Source: Candidatus Hydrogenedentota bacterium (GTDB lineage Bacteria > Hydrogenedentota > Hydrogenedentia > Hydrogenedentales > JAEUWI01). Taken from it: a stretch of DNA of 54,977 bases. The stretch is from NCBI GenBank assembly GCA_016182605.1, contig JACPGE010000076.1, positions 1 through 54,977 on the forward strand, in the 5' to 3' direction. This document shows positions 15,895 through 23,931 of this stretch, piece after piece (positions within the stretch are counted from its first letter, which is position 1; every line of letters begins with the position of its first letter). Under the pieces are notes generated by a model. The model made no database searches and was not told the DNA's origin. It saw nothing but the letters and a program-made list of their open reading frames with translations. The translations under genes were made by a program, and so were the position numbers.

Positions 15895-17676
15895 ATGAGC
15901 GATCGTCTGGCTGACATGCGGCACATCCGTTTCTTGTTGTACGAGATATTCGATGTTGAGTCCCTGACCCAATACGAACATTTCGCCGATCACTCGAAGG
16001 AGACCTTCGAGATGGCGCTGGAGACCGGCTACAAACTGGCGCGGGAGGTATTCTGGCCGGCCTACCAGCCCTTTGATCGCGAAGGCATCCATTTCAAGGA
16101 TGGCCATGTCACCACGCCCGCGGGCATGAAAGAGATCTGGAAGCAGTGCAAAGAAGGCGGCTGGTTTGCGCCGGGGGCGGACTACGACTATGGCGGCCAG
16201 CAATTCCCGCATCTGCTCACGGCCACGACCTCGTACCTCTTTAACTGCGCGAACACGTCGGCGTATATGTATGTGGGATCGGCGGCGGGCGCGGCCTTGC
16301 TGATCGAGAAGTACGGCACGGACGAGCAGAAGGCGGAGTATCTGGAGAAGCTTTACAGCGGCACGTGGGGCGGCACGATGTGTCTGACGGAGCCGCAGGC
16401 GGGGAGTTCGCTCGGGGACATCACGACGACGGCGGTGCCCGAGAACGGCCACTTCAAGATCCGCGGCGTGAAGCGCTTTATCTCCTCGGGCGATCACGAT
16501 CTTGCGGAAAACATTGTCCACCCGGTGCTGGCGAAGCTTCCGGGAGCGCCCCCCGGGGTGAAGGGGATCAGCCTTTTCCTGGTGCCCAAGTACCGGCTGG
16601 ACGGCACGTACAACGACGTGGCGACGGCGGGCGTGGAGCACAAGCTGGGGCTTCGTGCACAGGCGACCGCGACGCTGAACTTTGGCGAGAAAGACGACTG
16701 TCACGGCTGGCTGCTGGGCGCGGAAAACCGCGGTCTGGAGTGCATGTTCGCGCTGATGAACGGCGCGCGCATCCACACGGGCATCCAGGCGGTGGCGGGC
16801 GCTTCCGCCGCGTACCAGTGCGCGCTGCAATACACGCAGGAGCGGCTTCAGGGGCGCAGCGTTTCCTCCAAGGATCCGTCGGCCGAGCAGGCGGCGATCA
16901 TCAAGCACCCCGACGTGCGCCGCATGCTGCTGCACCAGAAGGCCTTTGTGGAAGGGAACCTCTCGCTGCTGCTGTTCACGGCGAAGCTTTCCGACATACG
17001 TCACGCCTCCACCGATGAAGCGGAGCAGCAGCGCGCCCACCTGCTGCTGGAGATACTCACGCCCATTGCGAAGGCCCACTGCTCCGACGGCGCCTTCGAA
17101 TCGATCCGGCTCGCGCTGCAATGCTACGGCGGTGCGGGCTTCTGTGAAGAGTTCCCCGTGGCGCAGATGCTGCGGGACAACAAGGTGTACTCGATCTATG
17201 AAGGCACCAACGGCATCCAGGCGATGGACTTGCTTGGCCGCAAGGTGCCGATGAACGGTGGGGAAGCCCTGCGCGCCCTCATCCAGGAAATCAGCGAGAC
17301 CATCGACGCGGCGCGCAAGCTGGAGCCGTTGAAGGAAATGGCGCAGTCGGTCGAAGACATCCAGAACACGGTAGCGGAAGTGACGATGCATCTTGGCGCG
17401 ATTGGCATGTCCGGCGATCGCGAGATGTATATTTGCAACGCGAGCGACTATCTGGATATGTTCTCCGCCATGGTCATTGGCTGGCAGCACCTGCAAATGG
17501 CCACGGCCGCGCAGAAGGCGCTGGACGCCGGTTCGGACGACAAGGATTTCTACACGGGCGTGGTGAAGACGGCGTCGTACTACTGCCGCCGATCGATCCC
17601 GAAGGCGCTCGCGATAGCGACGATCCTGAAGAGCAACGAACGCACGGCCCTCGACTATGAAGAGGCGTGGTTCTAA
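15895..17676 (+). CDS. acyl-CoA dehydrogenase, large form with C-terminal extension
   Basis: 593 residues, about 200 longer than ordinary acyl-CoA dehydrogenases, matching the large class with an extra C-terminal helical domain that includes DmdC-like and medium/short-chain enzymes. Seen: MCLTEPQAGSSLGDITTTA (flavin site), EHKLGLRAQATATLNFGE, CYGGAGFCEEFPVAQMLRD and IYEGTNGIQAMDLLGRKV, which includes the catalytic glutamate. The start is taken at MSDRLADMRH (15895) because a family-like N-terminus begins there; a longer ORF start at 15871 adds nothing recognisable. It is the last gene of the etf operon and is followed by a strong terminator. Confidence 0.92.
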   Translation: MSDRLADMRHIRFLLYEIFDVESLTQYEHFADHSKETFEMALETGYKLAREVFWPAYQPFDREGIHFKDGHVTTPAGMKEIWKQCKEGGWFAPGADYDYGGQQFPHLLTATTSYLFNCANTSAYMYVGSAAGAALLIEKYGTDEQKAEYLEKLYSGTWGGTMCLTEPQAGSSLGDITTTAVPENGHFKIRGVKRFISSGDHDLAENIVHPVLAKLPGAPPGVKGISLFLVPKYRLDGTYNDVATAGVEHKLGLRAQATATLNFGEKDDCHGWLLGAENRGLECMFALMNGARIHTGIQAVAGASAAYQCALQYTQERLQGRSVSSKDPSAEQAAIIKHPDVRRMLLHQKAFVEGNLSLLLFTAKLSDIRHASTDEAEQQRAHLLLEILTPIAKAHCSDGAFESIRLALQCYGGAGFCEEFPVAQMLRDNKVYSIYEGTNGIQAMDLLGRKVPMNGGEALRALIQEISETIDAARKLEPLKEMAQSVEDIQNTVAEVTMHLGAIGMSGDREMYICNASDYLDMFSAMVIGWQHLQMATAAQKALDAGSDDKDFYTGVVKTASYYCRRSIPKALAIATILKSNERTALDYEEAWF

Positions 17677-17698
17677 GACCGGTAAACCAATAAAAATA

Positions 17699-17740
17699 GG
17701 ACCTATAGGTCATATGCGACCTATAGGCCCTTTTTGTTTT
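17699..17740. terminator. bidirectional intrinsic terminator
   Basis: Arms ggacctataggtc (17699-17711) and gacctataggccc (17718-17730) pair over 12 of 13 positions around a six-base loop. TTTTTGTTTT follows on the plus strand, and on the minus strand the hairpin is followed by TATTTTTATT. It ends both the etf operon and the convergent SDR gene. Confidence 0.85.
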
Positions 17741-17761
17741 CAGGCAAATTTTCTCTTTCGA

Positions 17762-18526
17762 TCAGGCGGTGCTGCCGCCATCGACCACGATCACGGCGCC
17801 GGTGGTGTAGGAGCCCGCGTCCGAGGCGAGGTAGAGGGCCGCGCCCGCGATCTCGTTGGGCTGGGCGTGGCGTCCGAGGGCGGTCATGCCGACGATGCGG
17901 TCGTGGATTTCTTCGGTGTCGATGAGGACCTGGGCGAACTTGGTTTCCACGACGCCGGGGGCGATGGCGTTCACGCGGACATTGGCGGAGCCGAGTTCCT
18001 TCGCGAAGCCCTTGGTCATGTTGATGACGGCGCCCTTGGTCATGGAGTAGACGACCTGCATGGGGCCGGGGCTGATGCCCGCGATGGAGGCGACGTTGAT
18101 GATGGAACCGCCGTTCTGCTCGACCATCATGGGGGCGGCGTGCTGCATCATGAGGAAATAGCCCTTCACATTGACTTCCATGGTCTTGTCGAAGGCGCTT
18201 TCGGAGATGTGCATGGCGGGGCCGAAATAGGGGTTCGTGGCGGCGTTGTTCACGAGGATGTCGAGGCGACCGAAGCGCTCTTTGATTTGGGCGAAGAGCG
18301 CGGCGATGGAATCCGACTGGCCCGCGTGACAGGCAATGGCCACGGCCTTGCCGCCCGCGCCGTTGATGGCGGCTGCGACGGTGTCGAGGCCTTCCTGCTT
18401 GCGCGCGGTGAGGATGACCGTGGCGCCGTTTTCGGCGAAACAGCGGGCAATGGCCTCGCCAATACCGCGGCTGGCGCCGGTGACGAGGGCGATTTTATCT
18501 TTCAGGCTGAAGCTTACGATGGCCAT
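17762..18526 (-). CDS. short-chain dehydrogenase/reductase (SDR)
   Basis: 254 residues, classical SDR length. The NAD(P) site is VTGASRGIGEAIA, the NNAATN motif is present, and the catalytic Ser/Tyr/Lys are in VASIAGISPG and YSMTKGAV. The C-terminus carries the usual YTTGAVIVVDGGSTA. The start is the ATG at 18526 with GGAGAG upstream; a much longer ORF extending to 19117 would run through the promoter region and into the cbiO gene on the other strand. It lies beside a fatty-acid oxidation operon, so a 3-hydroxyacyl or similar alcohol substrate is possible, but substrate cannot be deduced. Confidence 0.9.
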   Translation of the reverse strand: MAIVSFSLKDKIALVTGASRGIGEAIARCFAENGATVILTARKQEGLDTVAAAINGAGGKAVAIACHAGQSDSIAALFAQIKERFGRLDILVNNAATNPYFGPAMHISESAFDKTMEVNVKGYFLMMQHAAPMMVEQNGGSIINVASIAGISPGPMQVVYSMTKGAVINMTKGFAKELGSANVRVNAIAPGVVETKFAQVLIDTEEIHDRIVGMTALGRHAQPNEIAGAALYLASDAGSYTTGAVIVVDGGSTA

Positions 18527-18721
18527 GGTGGGACTCTCCGCGTTGCGACTGGTGTAATGGGGCGGCCCAGGAAAGCGACCATGATGCCGCATGCGGGCGG
18601 GAAACGCAAGCGCCCGAATTGCCGCCAGATTGACCCGCTTTCGGGCAGTAGCATAAACTGAGCCCCGCCTGAGCACCACCGAATCAGGACCTTCCCGGAA
18701 AGAACCCGCACAGAGTGTCCC

Positions 18722-19381
18722 ATGCCCGCACCGTTGATTGAATTGAATGGAATCGTGTTCCGCTATCCGCACGGACCGGAGGTCTTCCGTGACCTGCGGC
18801 TGGCGCTGTGCGCGGGCGAGCGGATCGGCATCACGGGGTCGAATGGGAGCGGGAAATCCACGCTCCTGCAACTGGTCGTGGGGCTGATGCGGCCGGAGGG
18901 CGGCACGATCCGGCTTTTTGGGGAGGCGCCGGCCGGCGAGCCGGGATTCGTTTCCGCGCGCCGGCGTATTGGGTTTCTTTTTCAGGATTCCGACGATCAG
19001 TTGTTTTGTCCGACGGTGCTGGAAGACGTGGCCTTTGGTCCGTTGAACCAGGGCCATAGCCAAGCCGCGGCCCATGGCATTGCGGCGGCGAAACTGGAGG
19101 AGATGGGCCTGACCCACCTTGCGGAGCGCGTGATCTACCGGCTATCCGGGGGGGAGAAACGCATGGTGGCGCTGGCGGGCGTGCTCGCGATGTCGCCGGA
19201 GGTGCTGCTGCTGGATGAGCCGACGGCGGGACTCGACAGCGCGGCGGTGCGCCGTATCGAGTCGCAACTGGGGATGTTGAATCACGAGATGATCGTGGTA
19301 TCGCACGACAACGATTTTCTGGAGCGCGCCTGCAACGCCATATACGTGTTGCACGAGGGTGTGCTCGTGCGGACGGTATAG
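18722..19381 (+). CDS. cbiO: energy-coupling factor transporter ATP-binding protein CbiO
   Basis: 219 residues. It has Walker A (GSNGSGKST), the Q-loop (FLFQDSDDQLF, with the DDQ typical of ECF ATPases), the signature LSGGEKRMVALAGVL and Walker B plus D-loop (VLLLDEPTAGLD). It powers uptake by the CbiMQO cobalt or nickel transporter encoded in the next three genes, which start two, eleven and seven bases after one another. The ATPase family is clear; cobalt versus nickel cannot be decided. I looked for a cobalamin riboswitch in the 195 bases upstream and did not recognise one. Confidence 0.9.
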   Translation: MPAPLIELNGIVFRYPHGPEVFRDLRLALCAGERIGITGSNGSGKSTLLQLVVGLMRPEGGTIRLFGEAPAGEPGFVSARRRIGFLFQDSDDQLFCPTVLEDVAFGPLNQGHSQAAAHGIAAAKLEEMGLTHLAERVIYRLSGGEKRMVALAGVLAMSPEVLLLDEPTAGLDSAAVRRIESQLGMLNHEMIVVSHDNDFLERACNAIYVLHEGVLVRTV

Positions 19382-19383
19382 CG

Positions 19384-20013
19384 ATGCACATTGCCGATGG
19401 GATATTGCCCCTGCCCGTGGTTGCGGGCGGCATGGCGGTCATGGCGGCCGGGGTGGCGCTGGGCATGCGCAAGCTCGATCTGGAGGCCATACCGAAGACG
19501 GGGGTTGTGACCGCGGGCCTGTTCGTCGCGTCGCTGGTGCATATTCCCGTGGGGCCCGGCAGTGTGCACCCGCTGATGATTGGCGCGGCCGGTATTCTGC
19601 TGGGCTGGCCAGTGTTTCCGGCGTACCTCATTGCGCTGTTGCTCCAGGTGCTCTTCTTTGGTTTCGGGGGGCTCTTCATGCTGGGGGTCAACACGGTGAT
19701 TATGGCGTGCCCCGCGCTGATCATCCATTATGTGTTCCGATTCTTCCACGCGCCCGGGCAGGGTCCACGCAGCTTCATGCTCCTGGGCGGGCTCTGCGGG
19801 GGGGCGGGCATCCTGTTGAGTGGTCTCGCCGCGATGAGCGTGCTGCTGACGGTGGGCCGCAGCTATGCCGCCACTGCGCAATGGATACTCGCGGCCCATA
19901 TCCCTGTTATGATTGGGGAGGCGTTTATAACGGCGGCGCTCCTGCATTTTGTGCGGCAGGTGCGACCCGATTTGCTGCCGCAACCGCTTTACCGCGGCAA
20001 CGCAACGGTATAG
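19384..20013 (+). CDS. cbiM: cobalt/nickel ECF transporter substrate-binding membrane protein CbiM
   Basis: 209 residues. It begins MHIADGILPLPVVAGG; the free N-terminus with His2 is the metal ligand in CbiM/NikM and fixes the start. Membrane helices follow, with SLVHIPVGPGSVHPLMIGA carrying the further conserved metal-site histidines, then LLLQVLFFGFGGLFMLGVNT and a long C-terminal helix pair. It is the S component that captures Co2+ or Ni2+ at the outer face of the inner membrane. It lies directly after cbiO. Confidence 0.93.
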   Translation: MHIADGILPLPVVAGGMAVMAAGVALGMRKLDLEAIPKTGVVTAGLFVASLVHIPVGPGSVHPLMIGAAGILLGWPVFPAYLIALLLQVLFFGFGGLFMLGVNTVIMACPALIIHYVFRFFHAPGQGPRSFMLLGGLCGGAGILLSGLAAMSVLLTVGRSYAATAQWILAAHIPVMIGEAFITAALLHFVRQVRPDLLPQPLYRGNATV

Positions 20014-20023
20014 GGAAGTTGTA

Positions 20024-20548
20024 GTGAGCATTCATCGACCAAAGCTTAGTTCATTGGCCGGGGCAGTCTGCGTGATGCTGGTGTGCGGCCTTGCGTCCGC
20101 GCATACCATCCAGTTGTTCGTCTATGTCGATGGCCCGGTGGTGAAGGGTGTGGCCACCTACTTCGGGGGAGCGCCGGTGGTGGACAACGCCATCGTGGTC
20201 AGCACGGCGAAGGGCGAGGCAGCGCGCTTGCAGACGGACAGCGAAGGCCGGTTCACGTATACGCCCACGGAGCAGCAGGATTACGTCTTTACACTGGAGA
20301 CCGTCGATGGGCACCGTGTGGAGTATGAGATCAAGGCGGCCTGGCTGGCCACGCTGGGCACCCCGGACGGAGGGGCGCCGGCTGCGCCTGCGCAAGCGGG
20401 CGGGGTCGATCTGTCGCGTCTCGAAGAGCGCATCGATCGTCTGGAACACACCCTGCGACTGCGCGATGTGCTTGGCGGTGTGGGCTACATTGTGGGCGTG
20501 ATGGGCCTTCTGTTCTGGTGGAAAGCCCGCCAGCAGATGAAGGGATAG
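20024..20548 (+). CDS. CbiL/NikL-like accessory component of the Co/Ni ECF transporter
   Basis: 174 residues from GTG at 20024 with AGGGAAG upstream. A signal peptide (LAGAVCVMLVCGLASA) ends before HTIQLFVYVDGPVVKG; a beta-sandwich follows with the TDSEGRFTYTPTEQQDY turn seen in DUF4198/NikL-like proteins. After a coiled stretch (RLEERIDRLEHTLRLRD) there is one C-terminal membrane helix (GVGYIVGVMGLLFWWKA). Short accessory proteins of this design (NikL, CbiL) replace CbiN in some Co/Ni ECF transporters. Its position between cbiM and cbiQ makes this role likely. The mature N-terminal histidine could bind metal. Confidence 0.75.
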   Translation: MSIHRPKLSSLAGAVCVMLVCGLASAHTIQLFVYVDGPVVKGVATYFGGAPVVDNAIVVSTAKGEAARLQTDSEGRFTYTPTEQQDYVFTLETVDGHRVEYEIKAAWLATLGTPDGGAPAAPAQAGGVDLSRLEERIDRLEHTLRLRDVLGGVGYIVGVMGLLFWWKARQQMKG

Positions 20549-20554
20549 CGGGCC

Positions 20555-21304
20555 ATGTGGCATCCGGTGTCTCAGGGCAATTCCCCCGTGCATCGGGTGG
20601 AGCCGCGCGTGCGCATTCTGGTGGCCGTGGCCGTCACGATGACCGTCTACGCGATTACCCAGGCGTGGGTGCTTGGCGGGGTTTTCGTTGCATCGTGTGC
20701 CCTGGTGCTTGCCGCGCGCATTCCCTACCGGGATTTGAGAGATCGGTTGCTCGCGTTGAACGTATTTCTGGTCTTGCTTGTGCTCACGCTGCCGTGGAAC
20801 GCTCCGGGTGAGGCCTTGTTCTGCGTGGGTGGCGCACAGTATTCGCGGGAGGGGCTCTACCGCGCGCTGGTGCTTTCGCTGAAGGCCAACGCGCTGCTTT
20901 TTGTGGTCACGTCGCTGGTCAGCACGATTGAAGTGACGCGCTTCGGCGCGTCGCTGGAGTCGATGGGCATGCCGGTGAAGCTGACGCGGCTCTTGCTTTT
21001 TGCGGCGCGCTATCTTGAGATTATTTCTCTGGAATACACGGCATTGCGGCGCACGCTGCTTGTGCGCGGGTTCAAGATGGCCTTTACGCGGCACGGCCTG
21101 CGCACGGTGGGCTATCTGCTCGGGATGCTCTTCGTGCGTTCTTTCGAGCGCGCCGAGCGCATTACCGCGGCGATGAAGTGCCGGGGCTTCGACGGCCACT
21201 TTCCGCGCGCGGCTGCCACGCCCGTGCGCAGTGCGGATCTGCTATTTGGCGCGGTGTGTGGCGCGGCCTGCGCGTACGCGCTGTTGTTGCAGTACGGGCG
21301 CTGA
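20555..21304 (+). CDS. cbiQ: energy-coupling factor transporter transmembrane protein CbiQ
   Basis: 249 residues. The T component couples the ATPase to CbiM. Hydrophobic helices (ILVAVAVTMTVYAITQAWVL, LLALNVFLVLLVLTLPW, LLFVVTSLVSTIEVTRF) are followed by the two conserved coupling motifs with an Ala-Arg-Gly pattern, seen as RRTLLVRGFKM and RITAAMKCRGFDG. It ends the transporter operon. No terminator is obvious after it. Confidence 0.9.
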   Translation: MWHPVSQGNSPVHRVEPRVRILVAVAVTMTVYAITQAWVLGGVFVASCALVLAARIPYRDLRDRLLALNVFLVLLVLTLPWNAPGEALFCVGGAQYSREGLYRALVLSLKANALLFVVTSLVSTIEVTRFGASLESMGMPVKLTRLLLFAARYLEIISLEYTALRRTLLVRGFKMAFTRHGLRTVGYLLGMLFVRSFERAERITAAMKCRGFDGHFPRAAATPVRSADLLFGAVCGAACAYALLLQYGR

Positions 21305-21418
21305 GGGCGGGAACCGTTGGGGCAGGGTCCGGTTAGGCGGCTTGGGTCCTGCGCTTGACGGGCACACGAATGCGCGTTTCGCGCAATCGCGTGGCACGGG
21401 TAAGGGTGGGAGGAGGGC

Positions 21419-21447
21419 GGGAGATCTCTCACTTCGTTCGAGATGAC
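21419..21447. repeat. dispersed gagatctctcacttcgttcgaga-type repeat
   Basis: A stretch with short arms atctc and gagat around a cttcgttc centre, continuing into atgaca. Closely similar sequences (agatccctcgcttcgctcgggatgaca-like) recur in intergenic DNA of many unrelated high-GC bacteria. Only one good copy is in this window. Confidence 0.4.
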
Positions 21448-21488
21448 AAAGAGGTTTCTTTCGTTGAATCCCCGCCTTGGCGCTGTGG

Positions 21489-22178
21489 CTAGTTGGCTCC
21501 GCGTGCGGGGCGCTTGTGAAAGACGAAGAGGTGCTGGGAGGGGAGAAACTCCTGAAGGTCGATCAATTCGAAGCCCGCAGCGTTCCACTCGGCCAGCACC
21601 TGTTTGACGGACATGCGGTGTGCCTTCAGGATGTGCGCTGCCGATTCTCCCTCCAGGCGGTACTCGAGGAGCGCCACCTTTCCGGTGGATTTCAGTGCCT
21701 GGAGCATCTTCGCCAGCATGGGCTGCGGATCCTGAAACTCGTGATAGACATCGGCCAGAATCATCCAGTCGGCGCTTTCACTGGGCAACTTCGGATCGGC
21801 TTCTTCGCCGAGGATGATTTCGACGTTCTTGATGCCCTCGGCTGCGCACTTCTCTTCGAGGATCGCGTTCATTTCCGGCTGGATGTCCACGGCGAGCACT
21901 TTTCCCTCGGTCACCACTTTGGCGATGCGCCGCGTGAAGAATCCCGAACCCGCGCCAATATCCGCCACGACATCCGTGGGCTTCAATTCCATCGCCGCGA
22001 TGACCTCGTCGGGCCGTTCTTCCTCTACGCGTTCGGGCCGTTCCAGCCAGTCGGCGCCCTCGAAGGACATGACGTTGGAGGGCTTGCGTCCGTGATCGTG
22101 CCCCTCTTCCGCGGCGGTTGTGGTGGCCGTGGCCAGCAGGCAGAAACAGAGAATGCTTCGCACAGTAAAAGCGCCCAT
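21489..22178 (-). CDS. exported SAM-dependent methyltransferase-like protein
   Basis: 229 residues with AAGGAG before the ATG. The N-terminus looks like a cleavable signal peptide (RSILCFCLLATATTTAAEE). The mature protein starts with HDHGRKPSN and has a methyltransferase Rossmann fold: VVADIGAGSGFFTRRIA (SAM motif I), VLAVDIQPEM (motif II), then NVEIILGEEADPKLP and ADWMILADVYHEFQDPQPML. The substrate is unknown. SAM is not normally available outside the cytoplasm, so either the N-terminus is not a true export signal, the protein has another ligand, or it acts before export. The sequence around AEE fits an SPase I site. Confidence 0.75.
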   Translation of the reverse strand: MGAFTVRSILCFCLLATATTTAAEEGHDHGRKPSNVMSFEGADWLERPERVEEERPDEVIAAMELKPTDVVADIGAGSGFFTRRIAKVVTEGKVLAVDIQPEMNAILEEKCAAEGIKNVEIILGEEADPKLPSESADWMILADVYHEFQDPQPMLAKMLQALKSTGKVALLEYRLEGESAAHILKAHRMSVKQVLAEWNAAGFELIDLQEFLPSQHLFVFHKRPARGAN

Positions 22179-22275
22179 GAAGATGCTCCTTGGATTGGTT
22201 TGGCTCCAGCATAGAGGGTAGACTGGGTACTGTCAATGCGCGGGCAGTCGACGCGCGGGAGGGAAGGTGGAATCG

Positions 22276-22692
22276 ATGGGCATTATTTCCGGGCGGCTCG
22301 ATCATGTGGCGCTTCAGGTGGCCGATCTGGAGCGCGCGTTGGCCTTTTACACGGGTGTATTGGGGCTGAAACTTCAGTTCCGCAAGCGGGACGAGGCGCA
22401 CGGGGAGGCCTTTGCGTTTCTGGAACTCGAAGGCGGGAACCTGGAGTTGCTACAGTTGCTGGGTGCGGAAGACGGCGCAGAGCGGGCGGCGCCCCGGGAA
22501 CCCTGGTGTCCCCACGTGGCGCTGGCGGCGGAAGACGTGGATACGGCGATCGCCGCAGTGCGAGCGGCAGGCGCGACGGTGCTTAAGGGCCCGCTGGAGA
22601 TAGCGGGTCTGGTGCGCTGGGCGTACATCGCGGATCCGGACAACAATGTGATCGAATTTGTGCAATGGCTGGGTGCGGAAGACACCGAATAG
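22276..22692 (+). CDS. VOC/glyoxalase-fold protein
   Basis: 138 residues. Two beta-alpha-beta-beta-beta modules are visible: LDHVALQVADLERALAFYTG with VLGLKL in the first, and HVALAAEDVDTAIAAVRAAG with YIADPDNNVIEFVQ in the second. The histidine in HVAL of the first module, the glutamate in LELLQLLG-type strand and the glutamate in NVIEFVQ fit the usual metal ligands of glyoxalase I and extradiol-type VOC proteins. The substrate is unknown. ATG at 22276 with GGTGG upstream is preferred to the GTG at 22267. Confidence 0.85.
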   Translation: MGIISGRLDHVALQVADLERALAFYTGVLGLKLQFRKRDEAHGEAFAFLELEGGNLELLQLLGAEDGAERAAPREPWCPHVALAAEDVDTAIAAVRAAGATVLKGPLEIAGLVRWAYIADPDNNVIEFVQWLGAEDTE

Positions 22693-22727
22693 GTACGTGC
22701 GGGAACACAAATGGCAGGAGCAAGGCA

Positions 22728-23705
22728 ATGCAGGCTTGGCAGGTAACGGAGTTTGGCGATTTTTCAACGGCGCTGCAATGGACGGAGATCGCGCCGGGTG
22801 CGATGGGTCCCGATGAGGTGCGGATACGCGTGCACGCCGCGGGCATCATGTTTGCCGATTTGCTCATGGTTGCCGGGCTCTATCAGGTGAAGCCGCCGCT
22901 GCCTTTTACGCCCGGTGCGGAAGCCGCGGGCGTGGTGCTGGAGGCGGGCGCGAACACATCGTTCAAGCCGGGCGACCGCGTGCTCGTGGCGAACACGGTG
23001 GGCGCCTTTGCCGAGGAAGTGGTCGCGCCGGGGTCGGTGGTCTATACCTTCCCCGAGGGCATGTCGTTCCCAGAGGCCGCGGCGCTTACGGTGAACTACC
23101 AGACCTCGTACTTCGCGCTGGCATACCGCGCCGCGCTTCAGCCTGGGGAGACCCTGCTTGTGCATGGCGGCGCGGGCGGTGTGGGGACGGCCGCGATTCA
23201 ATTGGGCAAGGCGATAGGCGCGACAGTGATTGCCACGGCCTCCTCGCCGGAGAAACTGGCGGCCTGCACCGATTGCGGCGCGGACCACGCGATCGACTAT
23301 TCGAACGAGGACTTCGTGCAGGTGGTCAAGGGTCTCACGGGTGGCCGGGGCGCGGATGTGATTCTGGATCCGGTGGGCGGGGAGGTCTTCGACAAGAGCA
23401 CCAAGTGCATTGCCTTTGAAGGGCGGCTCCTGGTGATTGGGTTTGCCGATGGGCAAATACCGTCCATCCAGGCCAACCGCATCCTGCTCAAGAACATGTC
23501 TGTCGTGGGGCTGTACTGGGGCAATTACCAGCTCTACAATCCGGCAAAGATCGCCGCGACGCAGCCGATACTGTTCAAACTTTACGAAGAGGGCAAGATC
23601 AAGCCCCTGGTGGATGTGCATCCCATGGCCAATCTGCCCACGGCGATGGACCTGCTCCGATCGCGCAAGGTTATCGGTAAGGCCATCGTGACGAACACCT
23701 TTTGA
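22728..23705 (+). CDS. zinc-independent NADPH:quinone oxidoreductase (MDR family)
   Basis: 325 residues. An N-terminal GroES-like domain (MGPDEVRIRVHAAGIMFADL) is followed by a nucleotide-binding domain with GGAGGVGTAAIQLGKAIGA and then RGADVILDPVGGEVFDKSTKC. The zinc ligands of alcohol dehydrogenases are absent, as in QorA-type quinone oxidoreductases and related reductases. It begins 35 bases after the VOC gene with GGAG upstream, so the two are probably cotranscribed. The precise substrate is not known. Confidence 0.88.
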   Translation: MQAWQVTEFGDFSTALQWTEIAPGAMGPDEVRIRVHAAGIMFADLLMVAGLYQVKPPLPFTPGAEAAGVVLEAGANTSFKPGDRVLVANTVGAFAEEVVAPGSVVYTFPEGMSFPEAAALTVNYQTSYFALAYRAALQPGETLLVHGGAGGVGTAAIQLGKAIGATVIATASSPEKLAACTDCGADHAIDYSNEDFVQVVKGLTGGRGADVILDPVGGEVFDKSTKCIAFEGRLLVIGFADGQIPSIQANRILLKNMSVVGLYWGNYQLYNPAKIAATQPILFKLYEEGKIKPLVDVHPMANLPTAMDLLRSRKVIGKAIVTNTF

Positions 23706-23777
23706 GGCATTCGCCGGGAACGCGCGAAGATTTTCACAGATTTCGGGTTTATATCGGGGGGAGACGGCGGGTGCGCC

Positions 23778-23806
23778 TTGACATGCCGCGCCGTTTCACC
23801 GATGAT
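23778..23806 (+). promoter_or_regulatory. promoter of the 23932-39220 operon
   Basis: A perfect TTGACA (23778-23783) is followed by 17 bases and GATGAT (23801-23806). It lies about 125 bases before the peptidase-MA gene, the first of a long overlapping gene series. Confidence 0.55.
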
Positions 23807-23931
23807 TGAGTCAGGTCCATGCGCCGGACCGGGAGGGGACCGGCGCGTGGAAGTTTCGAGACCGGCAACGCGGTGCGGCGCTTGGGCGGAGAAAGCAGCA
23901 CGCCGCTTGACCTGCGACGGGATGCGTGCCG

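Noticed and set aside
18527-18721. Cobalamin or nickel-cobalt riboswitch before cbiO
   Set aside because: I looked for the B12 box and conserved junction sequences and saw none I could defend.
17762-19117. 451-residue minus-strand protein including the SDR
   Set aside because: The first 197 residues lie opposite cbiO and lack any family feature; the SDR start at 18526 has a ribosome binding site.
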